From Gallionella sp. (lineage in GTDB: Bacteria; Pseudomonadota; Gammaproteobacteria; Burkholderiales; Gallionellaceae), in the NCBI GenBank assembly GCA_028687335.1, contig JAQUAI010000003.1, positions 110,506-174,505 of the forward strand: 64,000 nt of DNA, given 5' to 3'. The notes beneath the pieces were generated by a model that ran no database searches, was not told the origin of the DNA, and was given only the letters and a program-made list of their open reading frames with translations. The position numbers were made by a program, and so were the translations under genes. Of this stretch, positions 36,787 through 45,324 are shown in pieces. Every line of letters begins with the position of its first letter. The first letter of the stretch is position 1.

Positions 36787-37107
36787 ATGCCAGACACCCA
36801 TGTCATCGCCCTGCACCAACATGCTCCGCCCAAGCCGGAGTATGGCGCGCCCTGCAATGGATGCGGGATATGCTGCGCAGCGGAACCATGTCCGGTGGCA
36901 ATAATTTTTCTATGGCAAATCAGCGGCCAGTGTCGCGCACTACTGTGGCAGGAATCGTCCCGCCGCTACGTGTGCGGCATGGCGACTTGCCCAGATCATT
37001 ACGTCCGGCTGATTTCACCGGCTTGGCGTGAACGTGCCGGACGTTTTTTCGCCACTCGCATTGCGGCAGGAGACGGCTGCGACTCAGCCGCCGAAATCAG
37101 GGAATGA
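36787..37107 (+). CDS. Cysteine-rich protein, YkgJ-like CxxCxxCC motif
   Basis: The 106-residue protein has C-N-G-C-G-I-C-C near residue 23, another Cys shortly after (E-P-C-P-V), then Q-C-R and C-G-M-A-T-C-P. The C-x2-C-x2-C-C start resembles YkgJ-type putative zinc/iron-binding proteins, but the rest is unfamiliar. It overlaps the next gene by four bases and is the first of three genes in one direction. Metal binding is likely; function unknown. Confidence 0.7.
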   Translation: MPDTHVIALHQHAPPKPEYGAPCNGCGICCAAEPCPVAIIFLWQISGQCRALLWQESSRRYVCGMATCPDHYVRLISPAWRERAGRFFATRIAAGDGCDSAAEIRE

Positions 37108-37448
37108 TGTACCTGACGAAATCACTTTCCGCTTGGGGCTCTCCCGACTTTGAGCCGAGCCTCAAGCAGGAGATCGCGGCGACGGTCGATGCGCTCCCTT
37201 TACAGCAGGCATTAGCATTCGGAAACCGCGTGACTGATGAGCCAATCACCGTGGTAATCCATCGCTGCACGCCCTTGCCCGAAACGCTGCTCGTTAAAGT
37301 TGGTGTTTTTTATCAGGGCATCATCAGCGGCTGCAATTGCAGCGATGACCCGACCCCGACCGTCGGCCATACCGAATACTGCGAACTGAGTATCCGCATC
37401 GACAGAAAAACCGCGCTGACCGAGATAGTGCTTGTCAACGACGATTGA
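37104..37448 (+). CDS. Conserved-looking hypothetical protein
   Basis: The 114-residue acidic protein has no signal peptide or membrane segment. A Cys/Asp cluster I-S-G-C-N-C-S-D-D-P-T-P near residue 79 is followed by G-H-T-E-Y-C-E-L, which could bind a metal. The start is either of two adjacent ATGs overlapping the stop of the previous gene, so translation is coupled. I do not recognise the family. Confidence 0.6.
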   Translation: MMYLTKSLSAWGSPDFEPSLKQEIAATVDALPLQQALAFGNRVTDEPITVVIHRCTPLPETLLVKVGVFYQGIISGCNCSDDPTPTVGHTEYCELSIRIDRKTALTEIVLVNDD

Positions 37449-37491
37449 GCTTCCGATAATCCATCCGCCCTTCAACTTTAAGGAACTCATC

Positions 37492-38658
37492 ATGCAATCC
37501 GGCCCGCGCGAGATCGTCACCCCGTTCCGTTCCATTCCGCTAGAAGTACCGGAGGGCATGAAGCACAACGAGTTTTTCAACAGCACCGAAAATCTCAACG
37601 ACCTAGTGAACAACAACGGCCTGTTACTGAACACAGAAAACCTGCTGCTATATCGAAAAGCCTTGGGACACAGCACCGAGTTTGACTGCTCGATCATCTA
37701 TAACACTTCAAAGACCATACTCAATCCACTCGGACGGCCAGTGCGACGCACTCAGGTCGCGGATAACGTCAAGCAAGTGTGGAACCGGATGAACCAGATC
37801 ATCATCGACTACATGCTGGAGCAATACCCCGATCCCGCCGAAGCACTGATTCTCGCGGGCGAGGCCAGCCTAGATGCAACCTGGCCGCTGACTTCGCCGG
37901 GCGTGCCGAGCATTCGCATGCTGCACAACCATTTCGTCGTATTCCCGATGGCAACTTTGCGCGAGGCAAAGCTGGCCGACACTAGCAACCCCAACCTTAC
38001 CGATGGTGGACAGCACAGCTTGTTTCAAGCCTATATGCGTGATGTGTATCGCGCATTTTTCGACGAAGCACTGCACCTGAAGATACTCAAACCAGCCAGC
38101 GAAGCGGATGCACGCATCGGCTTAACCGGCTATCCGCAAGGGCTGCCCAGCTGGGAAATTCAAGGCGGCGCGGCGGCATTACGCGACGTGCATTTCTGGC
38201 GCGAATACGACGAAGTGCTAAAAGGCTTCATCGACTTTTACCGCACCTTCTTCTCGCAGGTCTCCACCCACAATGCACCGATGCTGCCGGACGTGTATTT
38301 CCCCGAACAAGTGGAGAACATCCTGCTGTTCAACAACGACTTTATGAAGACCGCCAAAAAAGTACGCGACCACTGCATCGTTGATGCCCGTTACGCCAAT
38401 GCCATCCGTTGGCAACCCGCATTCAAACAACTCATCTACCGCAACGATGCGGGCAAACTCATCGTCACCATCAGCCAAAACTCCATCGGCAACGCCATCA
38501 CCGAATTGCTCGGCGTGGTCGTAAATCGCTCACCCGATGCTGATGCCTACGCCCGCCACGAACCCGCATTAATCGCCCGCTTGCTGGAAGTGCGCCGCCG
38601 CCTGATTGAAGCCGATCTGGGGGAAGGGATAGCAACGGCATATTGGGATAAGGGGTGA
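37492..38658 (+). CDS. Hypothetical protein, 388 residues
   Basis: The soluble protein starts M-Q-S-G-P-R-E-I-V at an ATG with AAGGAAC upstream; a longer frame to 37432 has no ribosome site. It is rich in aromatic residues and contains I-R-M-L-H-N-H-F-V-V-F-P near residue 146 and a C-terminal R-R-R-L-I-E-A-D segment. No membrane segments are visible. The two genes before it run in the same direction with a 43-bp gap, so the three may form one pathway. I do not recognise the fold. Confidence 0.7.
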   Translation: MQSGPREIVTPFRSIPLEVPEGMKHNEFFNSTENLNDLVNNNGLLLNTENLLLYRKALGHSTEFDCSIIYNTSKTILNPLGRPVRRTQVADNVKQVWNRMNQIIIDYMLEQYPDPAEALILAGEASLDATWPLTSPGVPSIRMLHNHFVVFPMATLREAKLADTSNPNLTDGGQHSLFQAYMRDVYRAFFDEALHLKILKPASEADARIGLTGYPQGLPSWEIQGGAAALRDVHFWREYDEVLKGFIDFYRTFFSQVSTHNAPMLPDVYFPEQVENILLFNNDFMKTAKKVRDHCIVDARYANAIRWQPAFKQLIYRNDAGKLIVTISQNSIGNAITELLGVVVNRSPDADAYARHEPALIARLLEVRRRLIEADLGEGIATAYWDKG

Positions 38659-38730
38659 GTGCTGTTTGTCGGCCTGAACGGCCCTTCGCGTGCGGCTGCT
38701 TTAGCGAAGGCAATTTCGCAACTTGAGTTA

Positions 38731-38834
38731 CTGCTTAGGTTAAGGGTTGCCAGACGTCAGCCCGGAACGGGCTGTTGTAGCCGGAACACGCCGCAGTTGA
38801 TGGGCTGACATCTGACAACCCTTAACCTAAGCAG
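38731..38834. repeat. 104-bp palindromic element (MITE-like)
   Basis: Two 33-bp arms (38731-38763 and 38802-38834) are inverted copies with only two mismatches, both C/T, around a 38-bp centre that itself repeats CCGGAAC. The transcript would fold into a single long hairpin. The rest of 38659-38973 holds a small hairpin CCTTCGC/GCGAAGG (38684-38710) after the preceding gene and nothing else that I can name. Confidence 0.8.
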
Positions 38835-38973
38835 GCTATGGTGTCTCGGTCTATTGACGTTTTGCGGTAGGACGAAGAAACTGCCGTCCTGACGACTAAT
38901 GATAGAATCCGTCCCAATGCCGTTTTGATCCTAGGATGAATCTGTTTTTTATTTTGAGTTAGGTGCCTCAATC

Positions 38974-39507
38974 ATGGCCATAGCTACACCGCTGGATGAC
39001 GAAGACTGGCTGAGCCTGCTGGATTTGTCGGCAATCGCGGACCCCGACGACAAATATTTAGAGTGCGAATATTTTTTGTCCGTTGCAGCCAACGAGGCAA
39101 ACCGAGAGTGTTTCCGTTGGCAAATCAGTGCGTTCTTTAACGCGGCGTACAGCTACTTTGAAACTTCCGCTCTTTCTGCCTATTTTTCGTTTACTGACCC
39201 AGAAACCGGGGAACCGGTTGAGGACGCACAAGCACTTGATGTTCTGCGCAAATACGTAAAAATCTTTCGGAATGAAAAGAAACCCAACTTCGTAAAGACG
39301 GCCGGATTTAACCCAATTACTGAACGCCTTTATGAACTGCGGAAAGCCAACACCCACCACGTCCCAATGTCGATCATGGCTGCAGGCCCATCGCTGCCTG
39401 AAGACTTTCACTTTGGAAACATGATTGGGAAGGGAACTCCTGTTCTCGCGTTTTGTAGGGATGCCATGGCTTTGATTCGAGCAGTTCAACAGGAACTAGA
39501 TGCATGA
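38974..39507 (+). CDS. Hypothetical protein with HEPN-like RX4H motif
   Basis: The 177-residue, largely helical protein has no signal peptide. L-R-K-A-N-T-H-H near residue 127 fits the R-x4-H motif of HEPN ribonucleases, and the surrounding helices (with Y-E-L preceding) are compatible, but the motif is short and chance is possible. It lies in a low-density, lower-GC stretch with the disrupted gene downstream (87-bp gap). Confidence 0.6.
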   Translation: MAIATPLDDEDWLSLLDLSAIADPDDKYLECEYFLSVAANEANRECFRWQISAFFNAAYSYFETSALSAYFSFTDPETGEPVEDAQALDVLRKYVKIFRNEKKPNFVKTAGFNPITERLYELRKANTHHVPMSIMAAGPSLPEDFHFGNMIGKGTPVLAFCRDAMALIRAVQQELDA

Positions 39508-39593
39508 GACTCATCAGAAAAGTCCAGAAAACAGGGGCAGACTCGATTTATCTGTAAATAGTTACCTCGGAGGTATTCCGGATAGGAGTAGGT

Positions 39594-40645
39594 ATGAAAT
39601 ACGAAGCGACAGTAAATGAGTCTTTTGTAGTGGCAATTTTGATGCTGCTTCAAAAACAAATGGCGGCATCAAAGTCTGAGAAGTATTCATTAAGCAAGAT
39701 TGTCCGAATGTTACCTGACAAATTAAAAAATGAAGTCGAGTACGGCATCAATGCGGGCATAGATATTGGCTTATTTGCAATGGATGGGAATGATATTTAC
39801 GTAACAAAAGATGGCGAGCAATTTAAATTGTTTATTTATGCAGGAACGCAATCAGCAGATGCAGCAAAAGATTTCGCCAATACTTATCCTGAGGTGAATC
39901 AAATATTGGCAGCCATAGAACGAGATCCTCGTTTAAATCCGTCGAAGTATCAAAAGTTGTCAAGTTCACAAGAAACTAATCAACCACTTAATGAAGAATC
40001 ACATCGGAATGAATTAATGCCTTCAGGGGGTGAAATTGTAATTACTGGGGAAGCTCAATTAAGTCCAGAGAATTTCGGCTTGATAGTCGTGAAGCGGGCA
40101 ATAGATAGCACTGTTGCCGATGCGATGGATATTATAGGAAGCAATGAAACAGCATTCAGGAAAGCTATTGCTGCAAAAGCCCGAGGCGTACATATACTTT
40201 TAATTGCATTGCATTGCAGGCCGCAGCTTTATATGTGTACTCGACAAGGTTTTTGAACATCAATAAAGATGTTATTGGAGAAATCTATTCGGGGATATCG
40301 ACTGGGTTTCGCACATTGCTGGTCAATGATGATGGCAGCACGCCAGATAACAATCTATCTGACTTATTAGAACGGGCATTTCGTTTATTCGGGACTTCTC
40401 TAACCAATGAACTTAATGAGATGAACGGCCTATCCGAAGATATTGGTTTTAACTTAAACATGGGGGCAACTGCTTCAGTATTCGCTGAGTCTGTAGCTAA
40501 GGTATGTGAAGTACAAACTCAGCTTCAAGCCAGTCCCATTGATCGAGTAAATGTGGAAAGAATTGCTGCCGATAATGGAGTTAAATATATATTGTCCCTC
40601 TGGGAGGGGAGGGCTATAACCTATACCTTGGATACACGCCGTTGA
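39594..40645 (+). pseudogene. Hypothetical protein, frameshifted at an ATTGC repeat
   Basis: The first frame (39594-40256) ends H-I-L-L-I-A-L then unrelated residues. The second frame (from about 40214) carries on as L-Q-A-A-A-L-Y-V-Y-S-T-R and runs to 40645. The break lies at three tandem ATTGC units (40203-40217). Removing one unit, or adding one base, restores a product of about 350 residues with N-terminal helical, mid V-V-K-R-A-I and C-terminal acidic regions. The sequence is AT-richer than its neighbours. I do not recognise the family. Confidence 0.6.
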
Positions 40646-40666
40646 AAATCAAAGAGAACAAAAGGG

Positions 40667-40738
40667 GTGAGTAGAGAGCAGGCTCTCGCCTGCCCTCCCT
40701 CATTAAACCGTACGTGCAGTTTTTCCGCATACGGCTTG
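40667..40738 (-). mobile_element. 3-prime remnant of a group II intron (domains V-VI)
   Basis: On the minus strand 40738-40705 reads AAGCCGTATGCGG then A-rich loop then CTGCACGTACGGTTT, which is the conserved domain V hairpin. It is followed by a domain VI-like stem GCAGGC-GAGA-GCCTGC (in 40703-40674) with CTCTACTC containing the bulged branch-point A (40672). The upstream 200 bases contain no reverse transcriptase frame, so only the end of the intron remains. The remaining sequence of 40739-40966 shows no gene I can support. Confidence 0.7.
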
Positions 40739-40966
40739 ATTACGTGCAGTATCGCAGTGTCAACTACGCGCTCGGCCAACCCCACCGCCGACCAGCGGTG
40801 GGAGGTCGGCTAGATGACTTTTTCAGCGTCGCATTTGATTTTGAACGTCCGCAACGGGTCGATTGTGTGAGTTCGCAAATGTCCGGTTTGCGGCGATGAA
40901 TTCGTTAAGAGCTATGACCGGATAGGCCAAAAAACAGCCCACTCCCCCCATAGCGTCTTTAGCTCA

Positions 40967-40993
40967 TTGACGATCACCCTACTCCGGTACAAT
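40967..40993 (+). promoter_or_regulatory. Possible promoter of the MFS gene
   Basis: TTGACG (40967-40972) and TACAAT (40988-40993) have good boxes but a short 15-bp spacer. They overlap the TTG that would be the longest start, which argues for translation from the ATG at 41024. Confidence 0.4.
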
Positions 40994-41023
40994 GCGGCGA
41001 TCACTGCAACCGTCGCTATTTTC

Positions 41024-42319
41024 ATGCTTAATCCGCACCAAAAACATCAACTCGTTCGTCTGCGCTGGACTGCTTTTATCATCGTTGGTCTCGCTTACGT
41101 GCTGTCGTTTTTCCACCGTTTCGCGCCAGCTGCGATATCGGGTGATTTGCAGCAAACATTTCATGCCAGCGGCGCGGAGTTGGGTGGTCTGGCGGCGACA
41201 TATTTTTATGTTTATATGCTGATGCAGATTCCTACCGGCATTCTCGCCGACACGCTGGGGCCGCGCCGTGTGGTGGCTATCGGCGGGCTGATCGCTAGTA
41301 TTGGCTCGTTGCTGTTTGGCATGGCGGATACGCTGACTGCTGCTTCCATCGGTCGCCTGCTCATCGGCTTGGGGGTTTCGGTCACTTTCATTTCGCTGCT
41401 CAAGTTGAATGCGGCGTGGTTCCACGACCGCCACTTTGCCACCATGACTGGTGCGACCATTTTGCTTGGCAATGTTGGCTCGCTATTGGCTGCCGCGCCG
41501 CTGGCATGGGCGCTGGGCTTTGTTTCTTGGCGCACGGTCTTTGTGGCCATCGGTGGTTTTTCGCTATTGCTGGCCGCGTTGGCTTGGTGGCTGGTGCGCG
41601 ACGATCCCAAACATGTGGGCTTGCCCAGCCTGCGCGAATTAGACGGCAAACAAGCCCACGCGACGCATAAAGGACATTGGTATGACGGCCTGCTGATCGT
41701 GCTGAAAAACCGCGCGACGTGGCCGGGCTTGTGGGTGAACTTGGGTTTGGCCGGTTCGCTGTTCGCTTTCGGCGGCCTGTGGGCTGTGCCATTTTTGCGC
41801 GATGCGTACGGGATGGATAGAGCCGCTGCCACTGATCACACCACACTGTTATTGGCGGGCTTTGCCATCGGTGCATTTTTCATCGGCACCTTGTCGGACC
41901 GGCTTGGCCGACGCAAGCCAGTGATGATCGCCGGTGCGGCGGCGTATTGCTTATGCTGGTTACCGCTACTCGCGGGTATGCCCATGAGCAGCGTGGTGAG
42001 CTACGTTTTGTTTTTCGCAATGGGGTTATGCGCGCCGAGCTTCACATTGAGCTGGTCTTGCGCGAAAGAGGTCAACCCGCACGCGCTCTCGGGCATGGCA
42101 ACCAGCGTGGTTAATATCGGCGCATTTCTCGGCACAGCCATCATGCAACCCTTGGTAGGCTGGGCAGTCGACCATGCCCACGCGGCAACACCGAATGTGC
42201 CGCTCGGCTTGGGCGATTACCAGAGCGGCATCGCCATCCTGTTTGGTTTTTCCCTGCTCGGATTGTTTGCCACGTTTTTTATCCGCGAGACATATTGTCG
42301 GTATTTGACAGCCGACTAA
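41024..42319 (+). CDS. Major facilitator superfamily transporter
   Basis: The 431-residue protein has twelve hydrophobic segments. The MFS motif G-x-L-A-D-x-x-G-R/P-R between helices 2 and 3 is seen as G-I-L-A-D-T-L-G-P-R, with a related G-T-L-S-D-R-L-G-R-R between helices 8 and 9. It belongs to the UhpC/ACS-like MFS group; the substrate cannot be told. ATG 41024 (M-L-N-P-H-Q) is preferred because a promoter-like sequence overlaps the longer start. Confidence 0.85.
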   Translation: MLNPHQKHQLVRLRWTAFIIVGLAYVLSFFHRFAPAAISGDLQQTFHASGAELGGLAATYFYVYMLMQIPTGILADTLGPRRVVAIGGLIASIGSLLFGMADTLTAASIGRLLIGLGVSVTFISLLKLNAAWFHDRHFATMTGATILLGNVGSLLAAAPLAWALGFVSWRTVFVAIGGFSLLLAALAWWLVRDDPKHVGLPSLRELDGKQAHATHKGHWYDGLLIVLKNRATWPGLWVNLGLAGSLFAFGGLWAVPFLRDAYGMDRAAATDHTTLLLAGFAIGAFFIGTLSDRLGRRKPVMIAGAAAYCLCWLPLLAGMPMSSVVSYVLFFAMGLCAPSFTLSWSCAKEVNPHALSGMATSVVNIGAFLGTAIMQPLVGWAVDHAHAATPNVPLGLGDYQSGIAILFGFSLLGLFATFFIRETYCRYLTAD

Positions 42320-42375
42320 GCTGGCAAACATTGCCAACTTATTAATCCAGCTAAGTGAAGTTTGAAGTGCGAGAA

Positions 42376-42530
42376 CCACCCCCCTCCAACTCCCCCTTAT
42401 CAGGGGGAGAGCTGGGCCCACTCCTCCCCTGATAAGGGGAGGCTGGGAGGAGTTTGGGTCTTGGCATGATGAAACTACTAGCCACTCAACTAAGCGGGCC
42501 AGTCGCTGGCTGTTCGTCGGAATGCCGAAT
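42376..42530. repeat. Dispersed intergenic repeat, copy 2
   Basis: It begins with two G/C hairpins (TCCCCCT-TAT-CAGGGGGA at 42391-42408 and CCTCCCCTGATAAGGGGAGG near 42424-42442) and then GAAACTACTAGCCACTCAAC followed by TAAGCG and AGTCGCTGG. This follows the same order as 33010-33050 of the other copy. It fills the gap between the convergent MFS and nitroreductase genes. Confidence 0.6.
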
Positions 42531-42549
42531 AGACTTAATCAAAGTTTTT

Positions 42550-43146
42550 CTAAACGATCTTGCACGCCTCTGCAAAACTCAACCTCGGATTGCGCGGATA
42601 CACTCCCTTTACGTCGCCGTAGCCAAGGTTGCACAGGAAGTTCGAGCGAATATTCGTACCGGCGAAAAGCATCTGATCCACCATCGCGCTATCGAAGCCG
42701 GACATCGGGCCGCAGTCGAGGCCGAGTGCTCGCGCCGCGATCATCAGATACGCGCCTTGTAGCGAGCCGTTGCGAAACGCATTGGTAAACGCAGTCTGCT
42801 CGTCTTTATTAAACCAGGTGTGCGCGTCAGGGGCGTTAGGAAACAGTTGCCCCAGCTTGTCGTAGAAGTGCAGGTCGTAACCGATAACGGCGATCACCGG
42901 CGCCGCCATGCTTTTGGCACGATTGCCTTCCATTAGCGCGGGCATGAGTTGTTCTTTGGCCGCTTGTGATTTAACGAATACGATGCGGGCCGGTGAGCTA
43001 TTGGCCGAAGTGGGGGCCATGCGCAACATGTCGTACAGGCGATGCAAGAGTTCATCCGCAACCGGCTTGTCTTGCCATGCGTTGTGCGTGTGCGCTTCGA
43101 GAAAAAGTTGATCGAGTGCGGCTTGATTCAGAGGCGTTTGTGACAT
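42550..43146 (-). CDS. Nitroreductase family protein, RutE/HadB-like
   Basis: A 198-residue FMN-dependent oxidoreductase. The M-A-P-T-S-A-N-S-S-P-A-R FMN-binding loop and the G-L-D-C-G-P-M-S-G-F-D segment are typical of the RutE/HadB subfamily, which reduces malonic semialdehyde or related compounds. No rut genes lie nearby, so the substrate here is open. Confidence 0.85.
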   Translation of the reverse strand: MSQTPLNQAALDQLFLEAHTHNAWQDKPVADELLHRLYDMLRMAPTSANSSPARIVFVKSQAAKEQLMPALMEGNRAKSMAAPVIAVIGYDLHFYDKLGQLFPNAPDAHTWFNKDEQTAFTNAFRNGSLQGAYLMIAARALGLDCGPMSGFDSAMVDQMLFAGTNIRSNFLCNLGYGDVKGVYPRNPRLSFAEACKIV

Positions 43147-43222
43147 GACGTGCTCCTGTCGGTTATTCGTATGGATAGTCTATCTGTTTGACGGCGCGAA
43201 CGCCCACCGCTCCGGAGCGGGA

Positions 43223-43651
43223 TTACTTCAAATTGCGCGCCTTTTCTTGCGCCAGCACTTTGCATAAATGAGATTCGGCGGGATTCACCGCACTGCGCGC
43301 CACGGCCTCGAATATCGCCTGTATCTCTGCCAAACTAAATTGCGCCAGCAGTCGGTTGGCGACATCGGTATGCAAGGGCACCATGCGCGCCTCGCCATCC
43401 GGCAGAGAAAAATGAAATCCGGCCAGACGGTTTACGCCACCTTCCGCCTGCGCCAGCGATTGCGACTGTTCTTCTTGCAACTGGTCGTAACACGCTTCCA
43501 GCGCGTCCTCTTGCTCTTCGCCTATCTCTTCCGGTACTGCCACAACCAATCCCATCGCATCGTCCTGCAATGTGCAGGGAATACCCATGCTTTCCGCATA
43601 TTCGACAAAACGCGTGCGCAGCGGGACTTCAAAGAAAATGTATTCGATCAT
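43223..43651 (-). CDS. Conserved hypothetical protein
   Basis: The 142-residue cytosolic protein starts M-I-E-Y-I-F-F-E-V-P and has a two-part layout: an N-terminal beta-rich domain with D-D-A-M-G-L-V-V-A-V-P and a C-terminal helical part ending C-K-V-L-A-Q-E-K. The open frame to 43720 adds an implausible Cys-rich start. I know of similar uncharacterised proteobacterial proteins but no function. Confidence 0.65.
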   Translation of the reverse strand: MIEYIFFEVPLRTRFVEYAESMGIPCTLQDDAMGLVVAVPEEIGEEQEDALEACYDQLQEEQSQSLAQAEGGVNRLAGFHFSLPDGEARMVPLHTDVANRLLAQFSLAEIQAIFEAVARSAVNPAESHLCKVLAQEKARNLK

Positions 43652-43835
43652 GATGTATGCGGATGCGGAAAGATGTCGCGCATCTTGTACGAAACAGGCG
43701 CGGCAGGCAATCACCCGCAATGGCTAGAAAGCGCGGACCCTGCTTCCGCTAAAAATTCACACTTTGTTATTTTTACTTGGCGGTAGATTCTGAGAAAGTC
43801 CGCGTCCCGCAATCATCACAATCAAGGAGTCTTTT

Positions 43836-44114
43836 ATGGGTATCATCTGGACCATCGTATTGGGTTTTGTCATTGGTGTAATCGCCAAGCTGCTGCACCC
43901 CGGCAAAGAAAACATGGGTTTCATCGTCACCGTGCTGCTGGGTATCGCTGGATCGTTTCTGGCGGGTTTTGTCGGCCAAGCTATCGGCTGGTATCAGGCG
44001 GGCGAAGGTGCCGGTTTCATCGCTTCGGTCATTGTTGCTATTCTGCTGCTGGTTATTTACGGCAAGGTGCAAGCGGCACGCGCAACAACAGGCAACACAC
44101 AATCTGGCAGTTGA
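43836..44114 (+). CDS. GlsB/YeaQ/YmgE family membrane protein
   Basis: The 92-residue protein has three membrane helices with Gly-rich packing (G-I-I-W-T-I-V-L-G, then G-F-I-V-T-V-L-L-G-I-A-G-S-F and a third). This is the transglycosylase-associated (GlsB) family, often induced by stress. AAGGAG is seven bases upstream of the start. Confidence 0.88.
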   Translation: MGIIWTIVLGFVIGVIAKLLHPGKENMGFIVTVLLGIAGSFLAGFVGQAIGWYQAGEGAGFIASVIVAILLLVIYGKVQAARATTGNTQSGS

Positions 44115-44164
44115 TTGAACATAATAATCGAAGCTAGGCTGCGCTAATCAGGAAGGGACGACGA

Positions 44165-44686
44165 ATGACAAGTATGACGACATCCGCTGTACATCCGCAC
44201 ACTGCCCGCGCAGAGCAAGGGAACAACGTGGTCGATCTTGACGCACTCCGATTGGAGTGCGTCAAGATGATGCGTAAGCGCGCCCTACTCGGAGCAGCAA
44301 GTTCGCTCATCCCCATTCCCGGTGTCGATCTGCTGACCGACATCACGCTGATGCTCAACCTCATCGGTGAAATCAATCAGCGCTTTGGCCTCAGCGAAGC
44401 GCAAATCGAAAACTACTCCAAAACACGCAAGGTGCTGGCTTACAAACTGCTGGTCACAGGCGGTGGCATGTTGGCCTCCCGCCTCGGCATGACTAGCTTG
44501 GTCGTGGGCGTGTTACGCATCGCAGGTGGGCGCTTGCTGGCGATGGAAGCCTCACGCCTAGTGCCTATCGCCGGACAAATTGTTGCCGCCGCCATCGGCT
44601 ATTGGGCCATGACCTCGCTGGTCTCGCGCCACATTGAGGCTTGCGTGCAGGTGTCAGCGCGCTTGCGCGAAACACCTGCGGCATAA
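44165..44686 (+). CDS. Membrane-associated protein with DUF697-like region
   Basis: The 173-residue protein has R-K-R-A-L-L-G-A-A followed by S-L-I-P-I-P-G-V-D-L-L-T-D, a pattern seen in DUF697/EcsC-like proteins, and hydrophobic stretches about residues 88-110 and 125-150. It lies between the GlsB-type gene and a DUF4126 gene in the same direction. Role unknown. Confidence 0.6.
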   Translation: MTSMTTSAVHPHTARAEQGNNVVDLDALRLECVKMMRKRALLGAASSLIPIPGVDLLTDITLMLNLIGEINQRFGLSEAQIENYSKTRKVLAYKLLVTGGGMLASRLGMTSLVVGVLRIAGGRLLAMEASRLVPIAGQIVAAAIGYWAMTSLVSRHIEACVQVSARLRETPAA

Positions 44687-44700
44687 AACGGAAAGGTACG

Positions 44701-45324
44701 ATGGACATCATCCAATCTATCGCCCTCGCTGCCGGACTCGCCTGGGGTAGCGGGATGCGGCTTTACGCCGTGCTGTTTTCAGCGGGAATGCTGGGACGCT
44801 TCGGTCATCTCGATCTGCCGAGCAATTTGCAGGTACTGGAAAATCCTTGGGTATTGGGAGTGTCGGGCATCATGCTGGTGATCGAATTTCTCGCCGACAA
44901 GATTCCCGCCATCGACTCACTGTGGGACAGCATCCACACTTTCATCCGCATTCCCGCTGGTGCGGTACTCGCCGCCCTGTCGCTGGGCGATAGCCCAGAT
45001 CCGGTTTGGATAATGGTGGCAGGCATTCTCGGCGGCACATTGTCGGCGGGCGTTCACGCCGCAAAATCGGGTAGTCGTTCGCTCATCAACACTTCGCCCG
45101 AACCCGTTAGCAACATTGCCGCCTCGTTTACCGAAGACGCCATGGTGGCAGGCGGCTTGTTTGCGGCATTCACCCACCCGGCTATTTTTCTGGTACTGCT
45201 AGTGATGTTTATCATCCTGCTGGTATGGATGCTACCCAAATTATGGCGTGCCATTCGCCGTGTAGCGGGGCTGGCCACACGCATAAAACACGGCCAGTTC
45301 ACCCCGCCTCAGGCCGAGCCTTAA
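44701..45324 (+). CDS. DUF4126 family membrane protein
   Basis: The 207-residue protein has five or six hydrophobic segments with the family pattern G-L-A-W-G-S-G-M-R-L-Y at the N-terminus and S-P-E-P-V-S-N-I-A-A-S-F-T-E-D near residue 135. The ATG at 44701 has GGAAAGG upstream. Its stop codon shares bases TTAA with the convergent rsuA stop. Function unknown. Confidence 0.85.
   Translation: MDIIQSIALAAGLAWGSGMRLYAVLFSAGMLGRFGHLDLPSNLQVLENPWVLGVSGIMLVIEFLADKIPAIDSLWDSIHTFIRIPAGAVLAALSLGDSPDPVWIMVAGILGGTLSAGVHAAKSGSRSLINTSPEPVSNIAASFTEDAMVAGGLFAAFTHPAIFLVLLVMFIILLVWMLPKLWRAIRRVAGLATRIKHGQFTPPQAEP

Noticed and set aside
37900..37950. HIT-like motif in the 388-residue hypothetical protein (H-N-H-F-V-V)
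   Set aside because: The order of His and hydrophobic residues does not match the HIT motif, and no other family feature was seen.
38731..38834. Possible integron attC site
   Set aside because: The arms lack the GTTRRRY/RYYYAAC core sites, pairing is nearly perfect instead of having extrahelical bases, and no integrase gene is visible.
40865..40960. Zinc-ribbon-like frame with C-P-V-C-G-D-E-F on the plus strand before the MFS gene
   Set aside because: The frame has a stop just upstream, no start or ribosome site, and merges into the MFS frame. It is on the opposite strand to the intron remnant, so it is not its endonuclease.
40967..41023. Longer MFS protein starting at TTG 40967
   Set aside because: The TTG forms part of a promoter-like -35 box and the added residues are not membrane-protein-like.
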